A stretch of 64,000 nt of DNA, from the NCBI GenBank assembly GCA_903772945.1, contig CAICTM010000483.1, positions 1-64,000 of the forward strand, given 5' to 3'. Position 1 is the first letter of the stretch, and each line of letters opens with the position of its first letter. Below the pieces are notes generated by a model that was not told the DNA's origin, did no database searches, and saw only the letters and a program-made list of their open reading frames with translations. Of the stretch, positions 1-10,514 are shown one piece after another. The translations under genes and the position numbers were made by a program. Origin of the DNA: Seminavis robusta (Eukaryota; Bacillariophyta; Bacillariophyceae; Naviculales; Naviculaceae).

Positions 1-10
1 GCACCCACGA

Positions 11-3000
11 TCATGTAGAGCTGTTGGTTTCATTGGAGCAAAGACAACTGCATCCACATAGCAAAGGGCTGCAGTCAAAACTTAGACCAAGAAAATCATC
101 TCCGCAGACATATTCTGGCAGTATTCCAGACAACCCTGTCCCTGCCACCATCAAAAAATCCAAGCTTGTCAGGTTTTGGGGGATTGTGCCAGTCAGGAAT
201 GTGCTGTTCGACAACGACAAGTAGTAAATATTTGGGCTGAGCCCTTCAGGGAGAGAGCCAGACAGAAGAGAGTTTTCCAGAAATAGCATGGTCAATGGCG
301 CATTCGCCAACTCAGATGGTATTGTTCCGGTTAGGTTGGTATTGCCCAAAGACAAAGCTTCCAGGTTGATGTTTTGGCCAATTTCACTCGGAACTGATCC
401 TGTGAGACTGTTGCCATCTGCCCCAAAGCCCAGTCTCAAGTTCGTTAGGAGGCCAATCTCGGTGGGAATAGTTCCAGTGAAGGTGCAGGAATTCAACCCA
501 AGGAAATCGACAGCAGAGAGCTGACCAATCTCTGTAGGGATGGTGCCGGTAAAGCTGGAGAAATAGAGATTCACAATTGCAACATCAGTCAAAAATCCAA
601 TCTGCGATGGTATCTCTCCGGAGAAACCATTAAAAGCAAGAGACAGATAGGTGAGATTGCTCAGCAACCCAATTTCCGTAGGTATGGTTCCTGTGAGTTG
701 ATTCTGCCCCAAAGCAAGAGTGTTCAAGGGGAGATGCCAAATAGATTCTGGTATAGTCCCAGATAAAAAGTTCCCAATGAACACTAGGGAATCCAAACTG
801 GTGGCATCCCCCAGTTCCTCTGGTAAGGCTCCTGTGATCATGTTTCCATCCACGGAGAATTCTTCGAACTTTTGCAGCAGCCCAAGCTCCGAGGGAACTG
901 TGCCTTCAAGTTGAGCTTTGATGGCAGAAAATATAGAGAGGGTGTCAGAAAGAAGTCCCAACTCTGTAGGGATTGGTCCAGATATCATTGTGACGTCGAT
1001 GTAGAACAATTCCAACTGCCTCAACTTCCCAATATGGGAAGATATAGTTCTGGTGAGATCACTATTCTTGGAAATGGAAATTGTCTTGAGGTCTGTTAAC
1101 CAGAACAGTTCTAGTGGCAAGGTGCCTTGCAGAGCATTGGAATGGAGCAAGATGTGTTGATAAGGGTCGTATTCCATGTGGACAGCTTGGTTGGAGCTGT
1201 TGAGCGAGTTGGATGGGATCTCACAGGGAGTGCAATCCTCCTTTCTGATGCACTCTTGAGAGAATCAAAAACACTCGTGAACTGATTGATTCAACCACTT
1301 CTCATTTTCATACCAGTCATTCCCACCTGTAGCATAAAAGAGAGTGGCCAGGGCATACCTTTGCCTGATCCTGCTGGCGTGTGTGTAGTTGTTTTCTTCC
1401 AAGTCTTCCAGTATCCACCCATAGGCAAGGGACTGGGGAGAGTTGGGATCCTCCAGTGCTTCCAGAGTATGATTGGACAAAGCTTCCAAAACTAGGAGCT
1501 CCACACCAGACAAGTTTTGGGTGTTTTCTGGGAGCCGTGGCGAGTAGGTGGGTGAATCAGATACACTGTTGTTGGTGACCTTGTCGTTTCTACTATATTT
1601 GACCAGCACAGTCACCATAATGACAACGGCGGCAACACAGCCACCGTACAATAATGTGCGCAGGATGAGTGATTGCTTGTTCATTTCTGCTCTGTCCTTA
1701 TACTGTCCAGTAGGAGCCAAATCCGCTACGGGTAGGTCAAAGTTGTCAGATACTTCGATGGCCACGGGAAGGCCATCCTCAAGGGTACCTGGGGCTTGTT
1801 CTGGTGGAATCGACGCATCAAGGTCTAGGTCTGGGTCTGCATCTGTATCCGTGTCTGCGCCGACTGGGGTCGTAGAAAATCCAAGCGGTTCTCCGGGAGT
1901 CACTGTGTGCGTCCCTATAGGCGTTTCGTCTGGTTCTTCCTGGTGTTGGGTTCCAGTTCCTGTTTGTGTTTCTTTGTCTGTGTCTGCCTTATTGTATTGG
2001 ACGCCAGCAACTGCTGCACGCTTGATTTCGGCATCTTGTCTGCCACATCGGAGGCCCGGACTAGAATATGCCACACTGTGATGCGAAGTAGAATGAATTG
2101 GTACATCACCCAGTTCATCTTCCGTAGTCATGCTCATCTGTCGGAGCCCAGCTGCTGCTGCAACTTTGATTTTGGCATCTTCTTGGCCACATCCAAGGCC
2201 AGGACTGGAAGATGCCACACTGTGGACGGAAGTAGAATCCATTGGCACAGCTCCCGGTTCCATGTCCACATTCATGCTATTCTGGTGAGTGCCTGTTACT
2301 GCTGCACGCTTGATTTCGGCATCTTGTCTGCCCCGTCGGAGGCCGGGACTGGCACTGTGAAGAGAACTAGAATCTATTGGTACAGCTCCCGGTTTGATGT
2401 CTGCAGTCGTGCTAATCCGTCGGAGCCCAGCTGCTGCTTGTTGTTTGATTTCGGCATCTTGTTTGCTTTGTCCAAGGCTAGGACTGGAAGATGCCACGCT
2501 GCGGAGGGAAGTAGAATCCATTGGTACAGCTCCAGGTTTCACATCCACAGTCCTGCTATTCAGGTGGGTACCCGTTACTGCTGCACGCTTGATTTCAGCA
2601 TCTTCTTGGCCGCGCCCGAGGCCGAGGCCAGGGCTGGAAGATGCCACACTGTGGAAGGAAGTAGAATCCATGGGTACAGCTCCCGGGTTTGATGTCTGCA
2701 GTCGTGCTAATCCGTCGGAGCCCAGCTGCTGCTTGTTGTTTGATTTTGGCATCTTGCTTGCTGCGTCCGAGGCCAGGACTGGAAGATGCCACACTGTGGA
2801 GGAAAGTAGAATCCATTGGTACAGCTCCAGGTTTCACATCCACAGTCCTGCTATTCAGGTGGGTACCCGTTACTGCTGTGCGCTTGATTTCACCATCTTT
2901 TTGGCCGCGTCCGAGGCCGAGGCCAGGGCTGGAAGATGCCACACTGTGGAAGGAAGCAGAATCCATGGATACAGCTCCCGGTTTGATGTCTGCAGTCATG

Positions 3001-3506
3001 CTAATCCGTCGGAGCCCAGCTGCGGCTGCTTGTTTGATTTTGGCATCCTGCTTGCTGCGTCCCATGCCAGGATTGGAAGATGCCACACTGTGGAGAGAAG
3101 TAGAATCCATTGGTACAGGTCCCGATTCCATGTCCACAGTCCTGCTCTTCTGGTGGGTGCCGGTTGCTGCTGTGCGTTTGATTTCGGCATCTTGCTTTCC
3201 GCGTCCAAAGCCAAGACTAGAAGAATCAATTGACACGGCACCTACTCGATTCTCTGCACCCATCTTGTTGCTTTCCTTGATACCCATAGCAGCTGATAGT
3301 TTGACTACCATGTCTTCTTTGCTGTGATGAAGGCCATGCCGAGATACAGCCCTGTTGGAGGAAGAATCTGTTTGTCGTGGAGTTTCACTCGACTGGTTGC
3401 GACAGTGTCTCTGTCCCTGTGTTGCCGTCGATGTGACGGTGGCAACAAACTTCTCTTCAGCTTCTTGCTCTTGCTCTTGTCGTTCTGTCTCCTTCTTACT
3501 CTTCAT
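11..3506 (-). pseudogene. LRR receptor-like membrane protein, disrupted (paralog of the gene at 12085-15461)
   Basis: The layout is an N-terminal tandem-repeat region, one TM helix (GGCVAAVVIMVTVLV, near 1600-1650), a short extracellular linker ending in a VHEC motif, about 13 plant-type LRRs (LTGTIPTEIGLL-like) and a Cys-rich tail (CGCSCLC). The intended start is the ATG at 3504-3506 (MKSKKETERQ), which matches the start of the paralog. There are two lesions. An extra G in the GGG at 2685-2687, where two other copies of the same repeat have GG, shifts the frame. A TGA at 1265-1267 sits where the paralog has Trp in its HECEWFS motif, and the same frame resumes immediately after it. Without the lesions the product would be about 1160 residues. 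The LRR part itself is clean. This is either a young pseudogene or two assembly errors. Diatom LRR proteins of this kind are thought to be surface receptors; ligand and partners are unknown. Confidence 0.8.
1955..3245 (-). repeat. About nine tandem coding repeats of about 48 codons in the first LRR gene
   Basis: The cytoplasmic side is predicted to consist of units of about 144 bp. Each reads roughly KPGAVPMDSTSLHSVASSS, then PGLG, a basic linker, QDAEIKRAAVTG and a spacer. Two subtypes alternate, one with THLNSRTVDV and one with LRRISTTADI, which suggests that pairs of units were duplicated. The frameshift at 2685-2687 falls inside this block. Confidence 0.75.
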
Positions 3507-4024
3507 GGTGCTATGTCTATCTATCTGATACCTCGGACGAAAGAGAGCTGAATGATTGAAAGAATGATTCGATTCTGTTGTTGTGGGGTCGACGGCTAGC
3601 TGGTACTTGGTACCACTCGCTAGCTAGCAGTACCACCGGTACTTGGCAAATCAGGTGCAAAATCACTGAACACGATGACGGTTGCGGCCTCTATGGCTTG
3701 GTTGGTACATGTAATTACTGCCGTACTTCCGGGACGATTCCGGAATTCTATAGAACAACCGGAAAGGTAACCGTAAAGAGTCTGTGGCGTGTGGCATGGC
3801 TTTGAAAAAAAGAGTCGAGTGACGAGTCCCATGACATTATTACCTTGGTGCCGTGCTCCCTCTACTAGTAGCTAGTACCGGCAGGGAGTATCGTTGACAA
3901 TGACATTGTGTGGTACGTACTACCTAGTACTCCGGAGGAGACGTTTTTAAGCAAACTTCACGTGACTTACTTTTTACGGTAATGGTCGATGTCTGATCGG
4001 GACATAATGGATGGATGTGTTTTT
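3507..4024. other. Intergenic, upstream of the first LRR gene
   Basis: I see no credible gene here. The stretch has several CTAG and ACCGGT-like words and a short inverted CCGGAA/TTCCGG near 3730-3760. It would contain the promoter of the minus-strand LRR gene, but no recognisable element stands out. Confidence 0.5.
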
Positions 4025-4057
4025 AATTAAGGTGGTTCCGTCCAGGATGTAATCCAG
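4025..4057 (+). repeat. Left terminal inverted repeat of the MULE
   Basis: This matches the reverse complement of 10041-10073 at 32 of 33 positions. The strongest block is GGTGGTTCCGTCCAGGATGT starting at 4031. It lies about 320 bp upstream of the transposase ATG. Confidence 0.85.
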
Positions 4058-5688
4058 CTTTAATCTGGTAATAAAACGGACGTATGAAACATACCATTTG
4101 TTCGCATATCTTTCGCATATGTACGGAATACGGAATTTCGAAATTCGTAGTCCATATCTTTAGCCAAATTCTATCTTCGAGTGCCAAATTTTACCTTCAG
4201 CGCACCTCGACTCTAAGTCTTTCATCCGTGCCGCGCATGCCGACACTCTGAAACTGAAAAGAACGAATCCAGCATTGGAAGATTGTATTCTCTTGCCGCC
4301 AAACAACAAAAGGCGCAGCTGTCAATTATCCGTACAGTAGCATAAACTCGAGCGCAACCACAACCGTGAGAGGATGCCGCTGCCTACTCCTTCGCCATAC
4401 TGGAAGCCATCTTCTAGCATTGAACATTCCAAGCTACTACATGCAGAAGGAGGGAGGAATCTTCCTGGAACCAACACTGATTTGTCTGCTACTCCTGGCA
4501 TTGGAATTGGCACTAGGAACGGTGGCACTGGTAGAAACAAACATCAGAAGAAGAGGTTGTTTGAGGAAGATTTGCATGCAGATGAAGCTGCAGAAGCTGT
4601 TACTACTGATGAGGCAGAAGAGGCTACCAGTGAAGAAGAAGACAAGGAGCTTACCGCCACTGAATTCAACACCAAAGCAAGCAGCCGCCTACTGTTGGAG
4701 ACGAGCCAAGTCGAAAAGATTGTTGCTGATTTTGCCAAATGCCCTGATTGCGACCTTAATGGTGAGCCGATGCCGTTGATCATGACCGTCCACAACTGCG
4801 GCATTGTGTCACAAATTAGACTTAGATGCGCCAACGAAGAATGCGACTATGTCTACGGCTTACCGATTCCCGCAAAGACAACAATGCATAACGACAAGAA
4901 ATATGAGAGGAGCACCGATTATGAGCTCAATCTAGTATTCGTTCTTGGGAATATTGCGAATGGTGACGGTGGAGTGGAAGCCGGCAAACTGCTTGGATTG
5001 ATGGGGCTACCAAATGATACGACAATGTCTAGTCGAACCTTTCCCACGATAGAGCGACGGATTGGTCCCATCTTGCGGGAATTGAGGGATGAAATCCTGA
5101 TGGAAAACCTGAATGAGGAAGTCAGGCGATCAACAACAGAGGAAGATTATTTGGCGTGGAAGCTGTCACTCACCGAGCAGCACAAAGACCATCCCGTCAA
5201 GATCAAATTGAAGGGATCGTACAACGGCGCTTGGCCTTCTCTACAATTCATCGTCTGGCCACGCTAGTTTGGTGGGTGCCATGACTCGACAGGTCGTTGC
5301 TTTCGGTCAAAAGAGCAAAAAGTGTGGCAAGTGCGAAAAGCACGAAAAGGATCACCCTAACGCCGATACCCGACCTGACTACCCCGAGCACTATTGTTCC
5401 CGCAACCACGATCCAAACGATTCTTCTGGTGCCATGGAAGCGGCTTTGGCCTTGGAAATCGTGATTGATCTATATGACAACAAAGGCATTATTCTGGAGC
5501 TCCTTTGCTGTGACGATGACTCGTCCATTCGGGCTGATTTTAAGTGGTCGAACAAAGACTATCTAATCAACAATAACACTACCGTTCTACCGCAGGTTCC
5601 AAAGACGAAAGGAAAGAATAAGGGTGAATTGCAAGATCGTCCGGACAAAGGGAAACTTCCTGGCCATATTCCCGAGCCAAAGTTTTGT

Positions 5689-5703
5689 GCAGATCCCAAC
5701 CAC
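5689..5703. repeat. Target-site duplication, left copy
   Basis: GCAGATCCCAACCAC here is repeated exactly at 8022-8036. Reading from this copy straight into the sequence after the right copy keeps the transposase frame (ADPNHRRKQLTG), so the duplication marks the insertion point. Confidence 0.9.
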
Positions 5704-8021
5704 AAAAAAAAAAATAACGAAGTTTTATTATTTAGGCTGCACCTCAATAGAACACCGCTGAACGGAGCCATATTGAACCGGAGTACCTCAGACGTACAAG
5801 GACGCCCACATAGGAACCGGCCTAGTGCAAGCCCCCACCGGAGAAGTTTAAAAACTCCGAGGGTGCTTTGCAGCTAACAAACTACCTTTGGCTGGATTGC
5901 CATCTATTCTACGGCAGGACCCCTTCTGTGTGTAGTTACCCTGTGTCATTGTTCTGCATTGTGCGTGCATGCTCGTCCCTGGTGCCTTGTCGACGACGGG
6001 CAGCCAATTGGCAAGCCACGATTTGATGTCGCCTGGGCCTTTGCCATTTGCTCGTCAAGCGGTCGCTTGAAGATAAAATCACCAGCTCCGCTGGGATCAG
6101 ATCCGCTTTCTCGTAGATAGTTCCACTTCCCGCTGAAGTTGTTCGTGCTTCTTCTCACTGGTCTTCCCTGTCTTTGCCATGCCTGGCAGCATTGCGATCC
6201 TCCCACAGGTTCCACCACTGCTGGATGAGCAGTGAGGCTAGGTTGGTGACCCAGAGCTGCCCAGTCTTGGTGTCTCCTGGAGCCGACCCGATGCAGATAT
6301 GCATCTTGATGCTTAGCCCAGTGCTTGGACAAACGTCCTCTCAGGAAGTTGTCCCAGCCAATGAGATTTTGAGTGTCAACGAGGTCCCTATACCTGTCAG
6401 GTAATGCCATGGGTGGAGGAATCGATCTTCAAAGTGGTATTGTAGTCCATCCAGAGCAATTTCCAGGAGGAAGGGTCGGTGGAATCCTTGCGCAACTTTG
6501 TGCTGATCGCTCGTTGCATGGTCCTCGCCACAAATCCACGTCAACATGTGGGCATCGGTAAAACATGGGTTTCAGTCTCGTGATCACCGCCACAACGGGG
6601 ACAGTGGTGATCATACTTGGGGTCATCCCGGTGGACCCGTTTCCAACTGGCAACAATTGAATAGAAACTTCACAATTGTCGGTTTGTGGATCTCATGACG
6701 GTTACAGCTCGACCATGGGCTGTCCAATCAACCAGTGCAGGGGTGTCCTCGTCTCAGTCGGGGTTCAGTTTGACAATGTGGTCGAACAGGGGCTGTCGTT
6801 CCTGAGATGCCGCAGGTTCTGGGAAGCTTGTATGTGCATGTTCCTCTGGGAAGGTGCAGCTGGCCAGGTTTGCCGGAAATCGGAGTACCTTGGAGTGATC
6901 CTGTTGGATGTGTCGTTCATGTAACTGCCTGCCAGTTTGTCAGCTCTGCAGTTCAGTTGTGCTTTTAGGGGTAGTGTTTCGATGGCCTTGTGCTTGTCCT
7001 GGTGCGATTTGATGTGCTCCATCTTGGGCACAGTGACTGCAGCCGGAACGAATCCTCGATCTGCTGCAAGACATCCCAGTCGGAGTCCAACGAATCATTG
7101 GGGTACCATCCTCATACTCGAGACAGCTAGCGCACTTATTCGTCACAGACTCATTGTCGCATAAGTGTACATAATTCTTCATGCTGGTCTGATCGTAGAA
7201 CTCCAGCAATCGTCGAAGAAGGCAAGTAGGGGATAGAATGCCATAGGCCTCGGCCCTGTATGAAGTCGGAACCATACCAAAAACTGGACCAGAGCACCGA
7301 AGCACAATTTGGCCGCGGTTGTCTGCCAGGACCCATGCAAAACTCGCCTTACCGGCTTCAATGTCTGCAGCCCCATCGCTGGCCACCCAGAAGGGCATGG
7401 CTGTGACAATCTGCAGGACTGAGTAGGCGTCCACCATCCACTCAAGCTCGTCATAGAGAGCTGTTTCCCAAGGCTCCAAAGTGGCAAGGAAGTCCTCAAA
7501 TGTTGTCGGTGTGGGTGGTAGTGGACGAGCAGGAATGCCTGCTGTGAAACCACTACCAACTACCACTGTCTCACGCTTGTTGAAGAGGGTCAGGTCTAGG
7601 ACTCGCCGCTTTCCAGAGTCTGGCTGGACAGAGGTGCAAGATCGGGGGAAGTGGGGATCCAGTGGCACCGAGTTGTGTAGGATGCTGGCGTCCAGGTAGG
7701 TCTCATCTCCGAACTCCCAGCGATGAACTGTCCGTTCCTTGTTCGGGACTGGATGTTGGAACATCCAGAATTCGGACTCCTCATTATCAACTTGTTGATA
7801 GACGACGTTGGCATCGACTTCGTAGAAGAACCTGTGGCGCATCCGGAGCTTGTCAGCAGAGACAAGCCACCTCCCCAGGGGTACATCCAACGTCAGATTC
7901 GGAGCGAAAAGGGATAAGTCTTTCCTCCACAACCACCAAGTCCTGGGATCCCTGGGTCGATCTTGAAATCTCTTGAAGTAGGTGGTGCGAGGCATCAGTG
8001 GACTGGAAAAGCCATGCCAGA
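5704..8021 (-). mobile_element. 5'-truncated non-LTR retrotransposon (LINE) fragment
   Basis: This 2,318-bp insert is bounded by exact 15-bp direct repeats, which suits target-primed reverse transcription. Coding is on the minus strand. It carries the region after the reverse transcriptase, including an RNase H domain, while the endonuclease and reverse transcriptase are absent, so the 5' end is truncated near 8021. The 3' end is at 5704, with AATAAA-like sequence close to it. Oddly, the run next to the duplication is A(11) on the plus strand, so on the coding strand the element ends in oligo-T, not poly-A. Confidence 0.8.
5946..7995 (-). pseudogene. LINE polyprotein C-terminal remnant with RNase H domain
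   Basis: The longest open piece (6940-7995) reads through a linker into an RNase H domain. The first acidic residue is in ASDGAAD, the SYRAEAYGIL motif supplies the Glu, and HLCDNESV supplies the next Asp. The frame then breaks, and the expected C-terminal part (HIKSHQDKHKAIETLPL, then AQLNCRADKLAG) continues in another frame at 6765-7031. Further fragments at 5946-6656 carry YRDLVDTQNLIGWDNFLRGR and a Trp-rich tail, which fits the end of diatom LINE polyproteins. Several frameshifts show it is inactive. Confidence 0.75.
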
Positions 8022-8036
8022 GCAGATCCCAACCAC
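8022..8036. repeat. Target-site duplication, right copy
   Basis: An exact copy of 5689-5703. The transposase frame resumes here. Confidence 0.9.
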
Positions 8037-9278
8037 CGCCGCAAACAGTTGACGGGGGAACTCATTCGTTTGGATTTGGCCAAGGTCGCAGACAAGAAGA
8101 CAATGACCAGGTTGGATTCCATTCGTCTTGGCAAGAACTACGGATACATGGCTCGCACACTCAAAGACCGCGATGAATCCGAGTATGTGGATGTCGCCTG
8201 GGCCTGTTTGGAGCACCACTTTGATACGCACGACAAATGCGGTGCTTGGTGCGCTCGGTGTAAGGCAACAAAAGAGGTGCTAATTGCGAGCAAGAAGTAT
8301 TACCGCGACAAGAAAGAAGATGCTGAACTTTACGAGCTACTACGGAAGAAAATGGGGCGCTACTGTGAGCTTGAGCGATTGCGAGAGATTGCCCACGGCT
8401 TGGACACGAATGCAAACGAGTCCTTCAACAGCGTCTGTACCTGGTTCGCACCTAAGAACAAAGTCTTTTCCGGGTCCTGTTCGCTAGCCAATCGTCTTGC
8501 CTTTGCCGTCGGTATCGTCTCCCTTGGATATGTGGAGTTTTTCAACCGTGTTTTCCTCAAGCTTGGAATTGACATGACAAACACACACCAGCATTATCTG
8601 TCGGTCAGGCAGAATGCTCGGCAGAAATGATTGGACCGGCTCAAGACTCCGGAGTACAAGCAGTACCGGGCGGAAAAGAAGAACAAGAGGATCCGTTTGG
8701 AAACAATTGCCACAAAGAAGGCTTGGGCAAAACGACACAAATGCTACCGCCCAGGCATGAACTTGGATCTTCCGCAAGAACAGCTTCCGGCTGAGGCCGC
8801 ACGGATCGATGCTGAGAAGGCCGCTGAGAAGGCCGCCAAACGGCCAGCAAAGAAGAGGAAAACGACAAAGACGACAAATAGCAAAGGCAGCTTTTGCCGG
8901 TTCTGCGGTAAGAAGGGCCATGTTACGACCGGATCCAAAAAGTGCAACAAGACTGGCGACTCTACGGCTGAGGAGCTGTTCGATAGGTTGACCGGGAAGC
9001 TACTATCAGAGCTGACTGCCACCACTCCAATTGCAGCTTCTATTCCAGCTGCTAGCCAGTCAGCATGCATCCCAGAAGCTGAAATTGAGGATGAGGTAAG
9101 CCCAGAGGAAACAGCTCATGATTTAGCACGAATGGTAGAGGATGGAACCAAAGATTTGGCTGATTTGGAGTGCATTCCGTTTGATGCACTTGATGGCGAC
9201 AATGAAGAAGACAATGTTGGAGCCCTTGATGATGACAGTGATAGTGATGATGAAGGCAATGTCAGCCATCTAAAGTGA

Positions 9279-10040
9279 GATAGCTAGCTATCTATCTTTG
9301 TTTGTAATGAAGAGTGTTGCCACAACGTTGTCTAGCTAGTGTGTCGACATCTTACCCGTACGTACCGGTACCGGAACTGTGTGTTGAAACAGTGCAAACA
9401 TACGTATGAAACGACCAAGATTTGAATATTTGGTCATTGTTTGCTGTTGGTTCGAGAATTATATCACTTCAAATTTTGCCCTCACTTTTTTGGTTGATCA
9501 CCGCGACTGGATTGCGCGGTCCTATAGTAAAATAGTACATAGAACACGGATTGGGGCTTTCTCACTGGATTCGAAAAAGAAAGCTGAATTCCGTTTGGAA
9601 AACACCACAGCAACAAAAACTCCATTAGCTCGAAACATCCACTGTGTGTGTTAGAGATCCCATTCTCTCGATGGCTGCTGATTGTATGGCCCTACAACCA
9701 TACATTTATCGGCAGCTAATAGTGTAAGGAAGACAGTAGTGCCTCGTTGCAGGGCCATACTGACAGCAGGCATCGAGATTTATCGGTCCGAAGCAGCCGA
9801 ATCGAAGAATCGATCGCTGTTGTCCACCCATTCAGAAGCCTAACAGGTTCATCAAACATCACCCAAATCCCGCCGCTTACACCTCACCAACACTATTACC
9901 AACAGCTCTTGCACTGTCAATAGGTCGATCGATGAAGCTGACAGCCATTCCAGCACGCCTTTAGCAGCAGCTGTCAATTCCTTTTTTTTTTTCACTCGAT
10001 AGCACCGTGTAAAAGATTGCTTATTATTAACAGCTTCACG
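9279..10040. other. 3' non-coding part of the MULE
   Basis: Only short open frames occur; an 82-codon one at 9406-9654 has no recognisable motif. There is a TAGCTAGCTATCTATC stretch just after the transposase stop. GTATGGCCCT near 9684 and AGGGCCATAC near 9752 form an imperfect inverted pair. Confidence 0.45.
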
Positions 10041-10073
10041 CTGGCTTACATCCTGGACGGAACCACCTTAATT
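10041..10073 (-). repeat. Right terminal inverted repeat of the MULE
   Basis: The reverse complement of 4025-4057 with one mismatch (G for T, three bases in from the CCAG end). Confidence 0.85.
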
Positions 10074-10170
10074 GATCTTTATGATGTTGAAACGCTGAAA
10101 CGCTGAAACCAAAATTTGATGGAGGAAGCCTGGTTCAGGACCTCTATGGAAACTCGAGTCGTGCTACCGA

Positions 10171-10514
10171 TCGTCTCCTAAATCCTTTTGATCGTCTCCT
10201 ATTTAATGAATTTCGTCATTTCGTCTCCTAAAAATAGGAGACAAAACGGATCGTCTATTTTATCTTTTGTCTCCTCTTAAATCGTCTCCTATTTTCAACT
10301 GGTCGTCTCCTATTCTCAACGGATCGTCTCCTAAGTGTACCATGTAAACTGTACGGTATCGTCTACTAAATCTTTCGGATCGTCTCCCATTTCGAAACAA
10401 TCGTCTCCTAATTGGAATGTCTCCTACTGAATCGTCTCCTAAATATAGGAGACTATTGCTTCCGTCTGCTAAATCATTTCGATCGTCTCCGATGCCTCGG
10501 TGTATCATCTCTTA
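10171..10514 (+). repeat. Array of 16 TCGTCTCCTA-like words with a 21-bp step
   Basis: Word starts are 10171, 10192, 10221, 10251, 10269, 10282, 10303, 10324, 10359, 10380, 10401, 10419, 10432, 10462, 10483 and 10505. About eight are the full TCGTCTCCTA and the rest carry one to three changes. Six of the 15 steps are exactly 21 bp and one is 22; an 18+13 pair occurs twice. At 10221 and 10432 the word is followed by its own inverse (TAGGAGAC), giving two palindromes 211 bp apart. The spacers are A/T-rich and not conserved. No coding sequence supports it. It begins about 100 bp outside the MULE right end. Confidence 0.85.

Larger units (their letters stand above)
4374..9278 (+). pseudogene. Mutator-like transposase, broken
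   Basis: The remaining pieces are 4374-5267, 5269-5703, about 8025-8627 and 8631-9278. The first has an acidic N-terminus, a Cys pair region (CPDC, later CANEEC) and the start of the catalytic domain. At about 5236-5245 the frame changes where a MULE normally has a Gln-Lys-Arg-rich segment after its first catalytic Asp. Here that Asp position reads Asn (GSYNGAW), and a small deletion brings the frame YNSSSGHASLVGAM into place. Later pieces hold a CDDDSS acidic pair, a GAWC motif and NESFN, which would supply the last acidic residue. A TGA at 8628-8630 is in frame. The C-terminus has a CCHC-like zinc knuckle (CRFCGKKGH, then Cys) and a long acidic tail. Family assignment rests on motif order. 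Confidence 0.75.
4025..10073. mobile_element. Mutator-like DNA transposon (MULE), interrupted by a LINE fragment
   Basis: The ends are defined by 33-bp inverted repeats at 4025-4057 and 10041-10073, which differ at one position and contain GGTGGTTCCGTCCAGGATGT. They enclose one transposase-like gene (4374-9278). Removing the 2.3-kb LINE fragment and one copy of its target duplication leaves about 3.7 kb. I compared about 10 bp on each outer flank and found no convincing 8-11 bp target-site duplication, so the duplication may have decayed or the ends may be slightly off. The gene is broken, so the element is not autonomous. Confidence 0.75.

Noticed and set aside
1250-1275. A very short intron that would remove the TGA at 1265-1267
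   Set aside because: The only GT...AG pair around the stop would give an intron of about 20 nt, far shorter than the 77-169 bp introns seen in this window.
1548-3327. Long plus-strand frames opposite the first LRR gene
   Set aside because: They mirror the tandem repeats of the minus-strand gene and show no motif of their own.
4010-10090. A 9-bp target-site duplication for the MULE
   Set aside because: The bases outside the two inverted repeats do not match convincingly at any offset I tried.
10260-10508. A minus-strand open frame with repeated IGDD peptides across the phased array
   Set aside because: The peptide repeat follows from the 21-bp DNA step; the frame is short, has no flanking support and breaks where the spacing changes.
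10171-10514. CRISPR array
   Set aside because: The repeated word is only 10 bp, spacers are unequal (3-25 bp), and the genome is eukaryotic.
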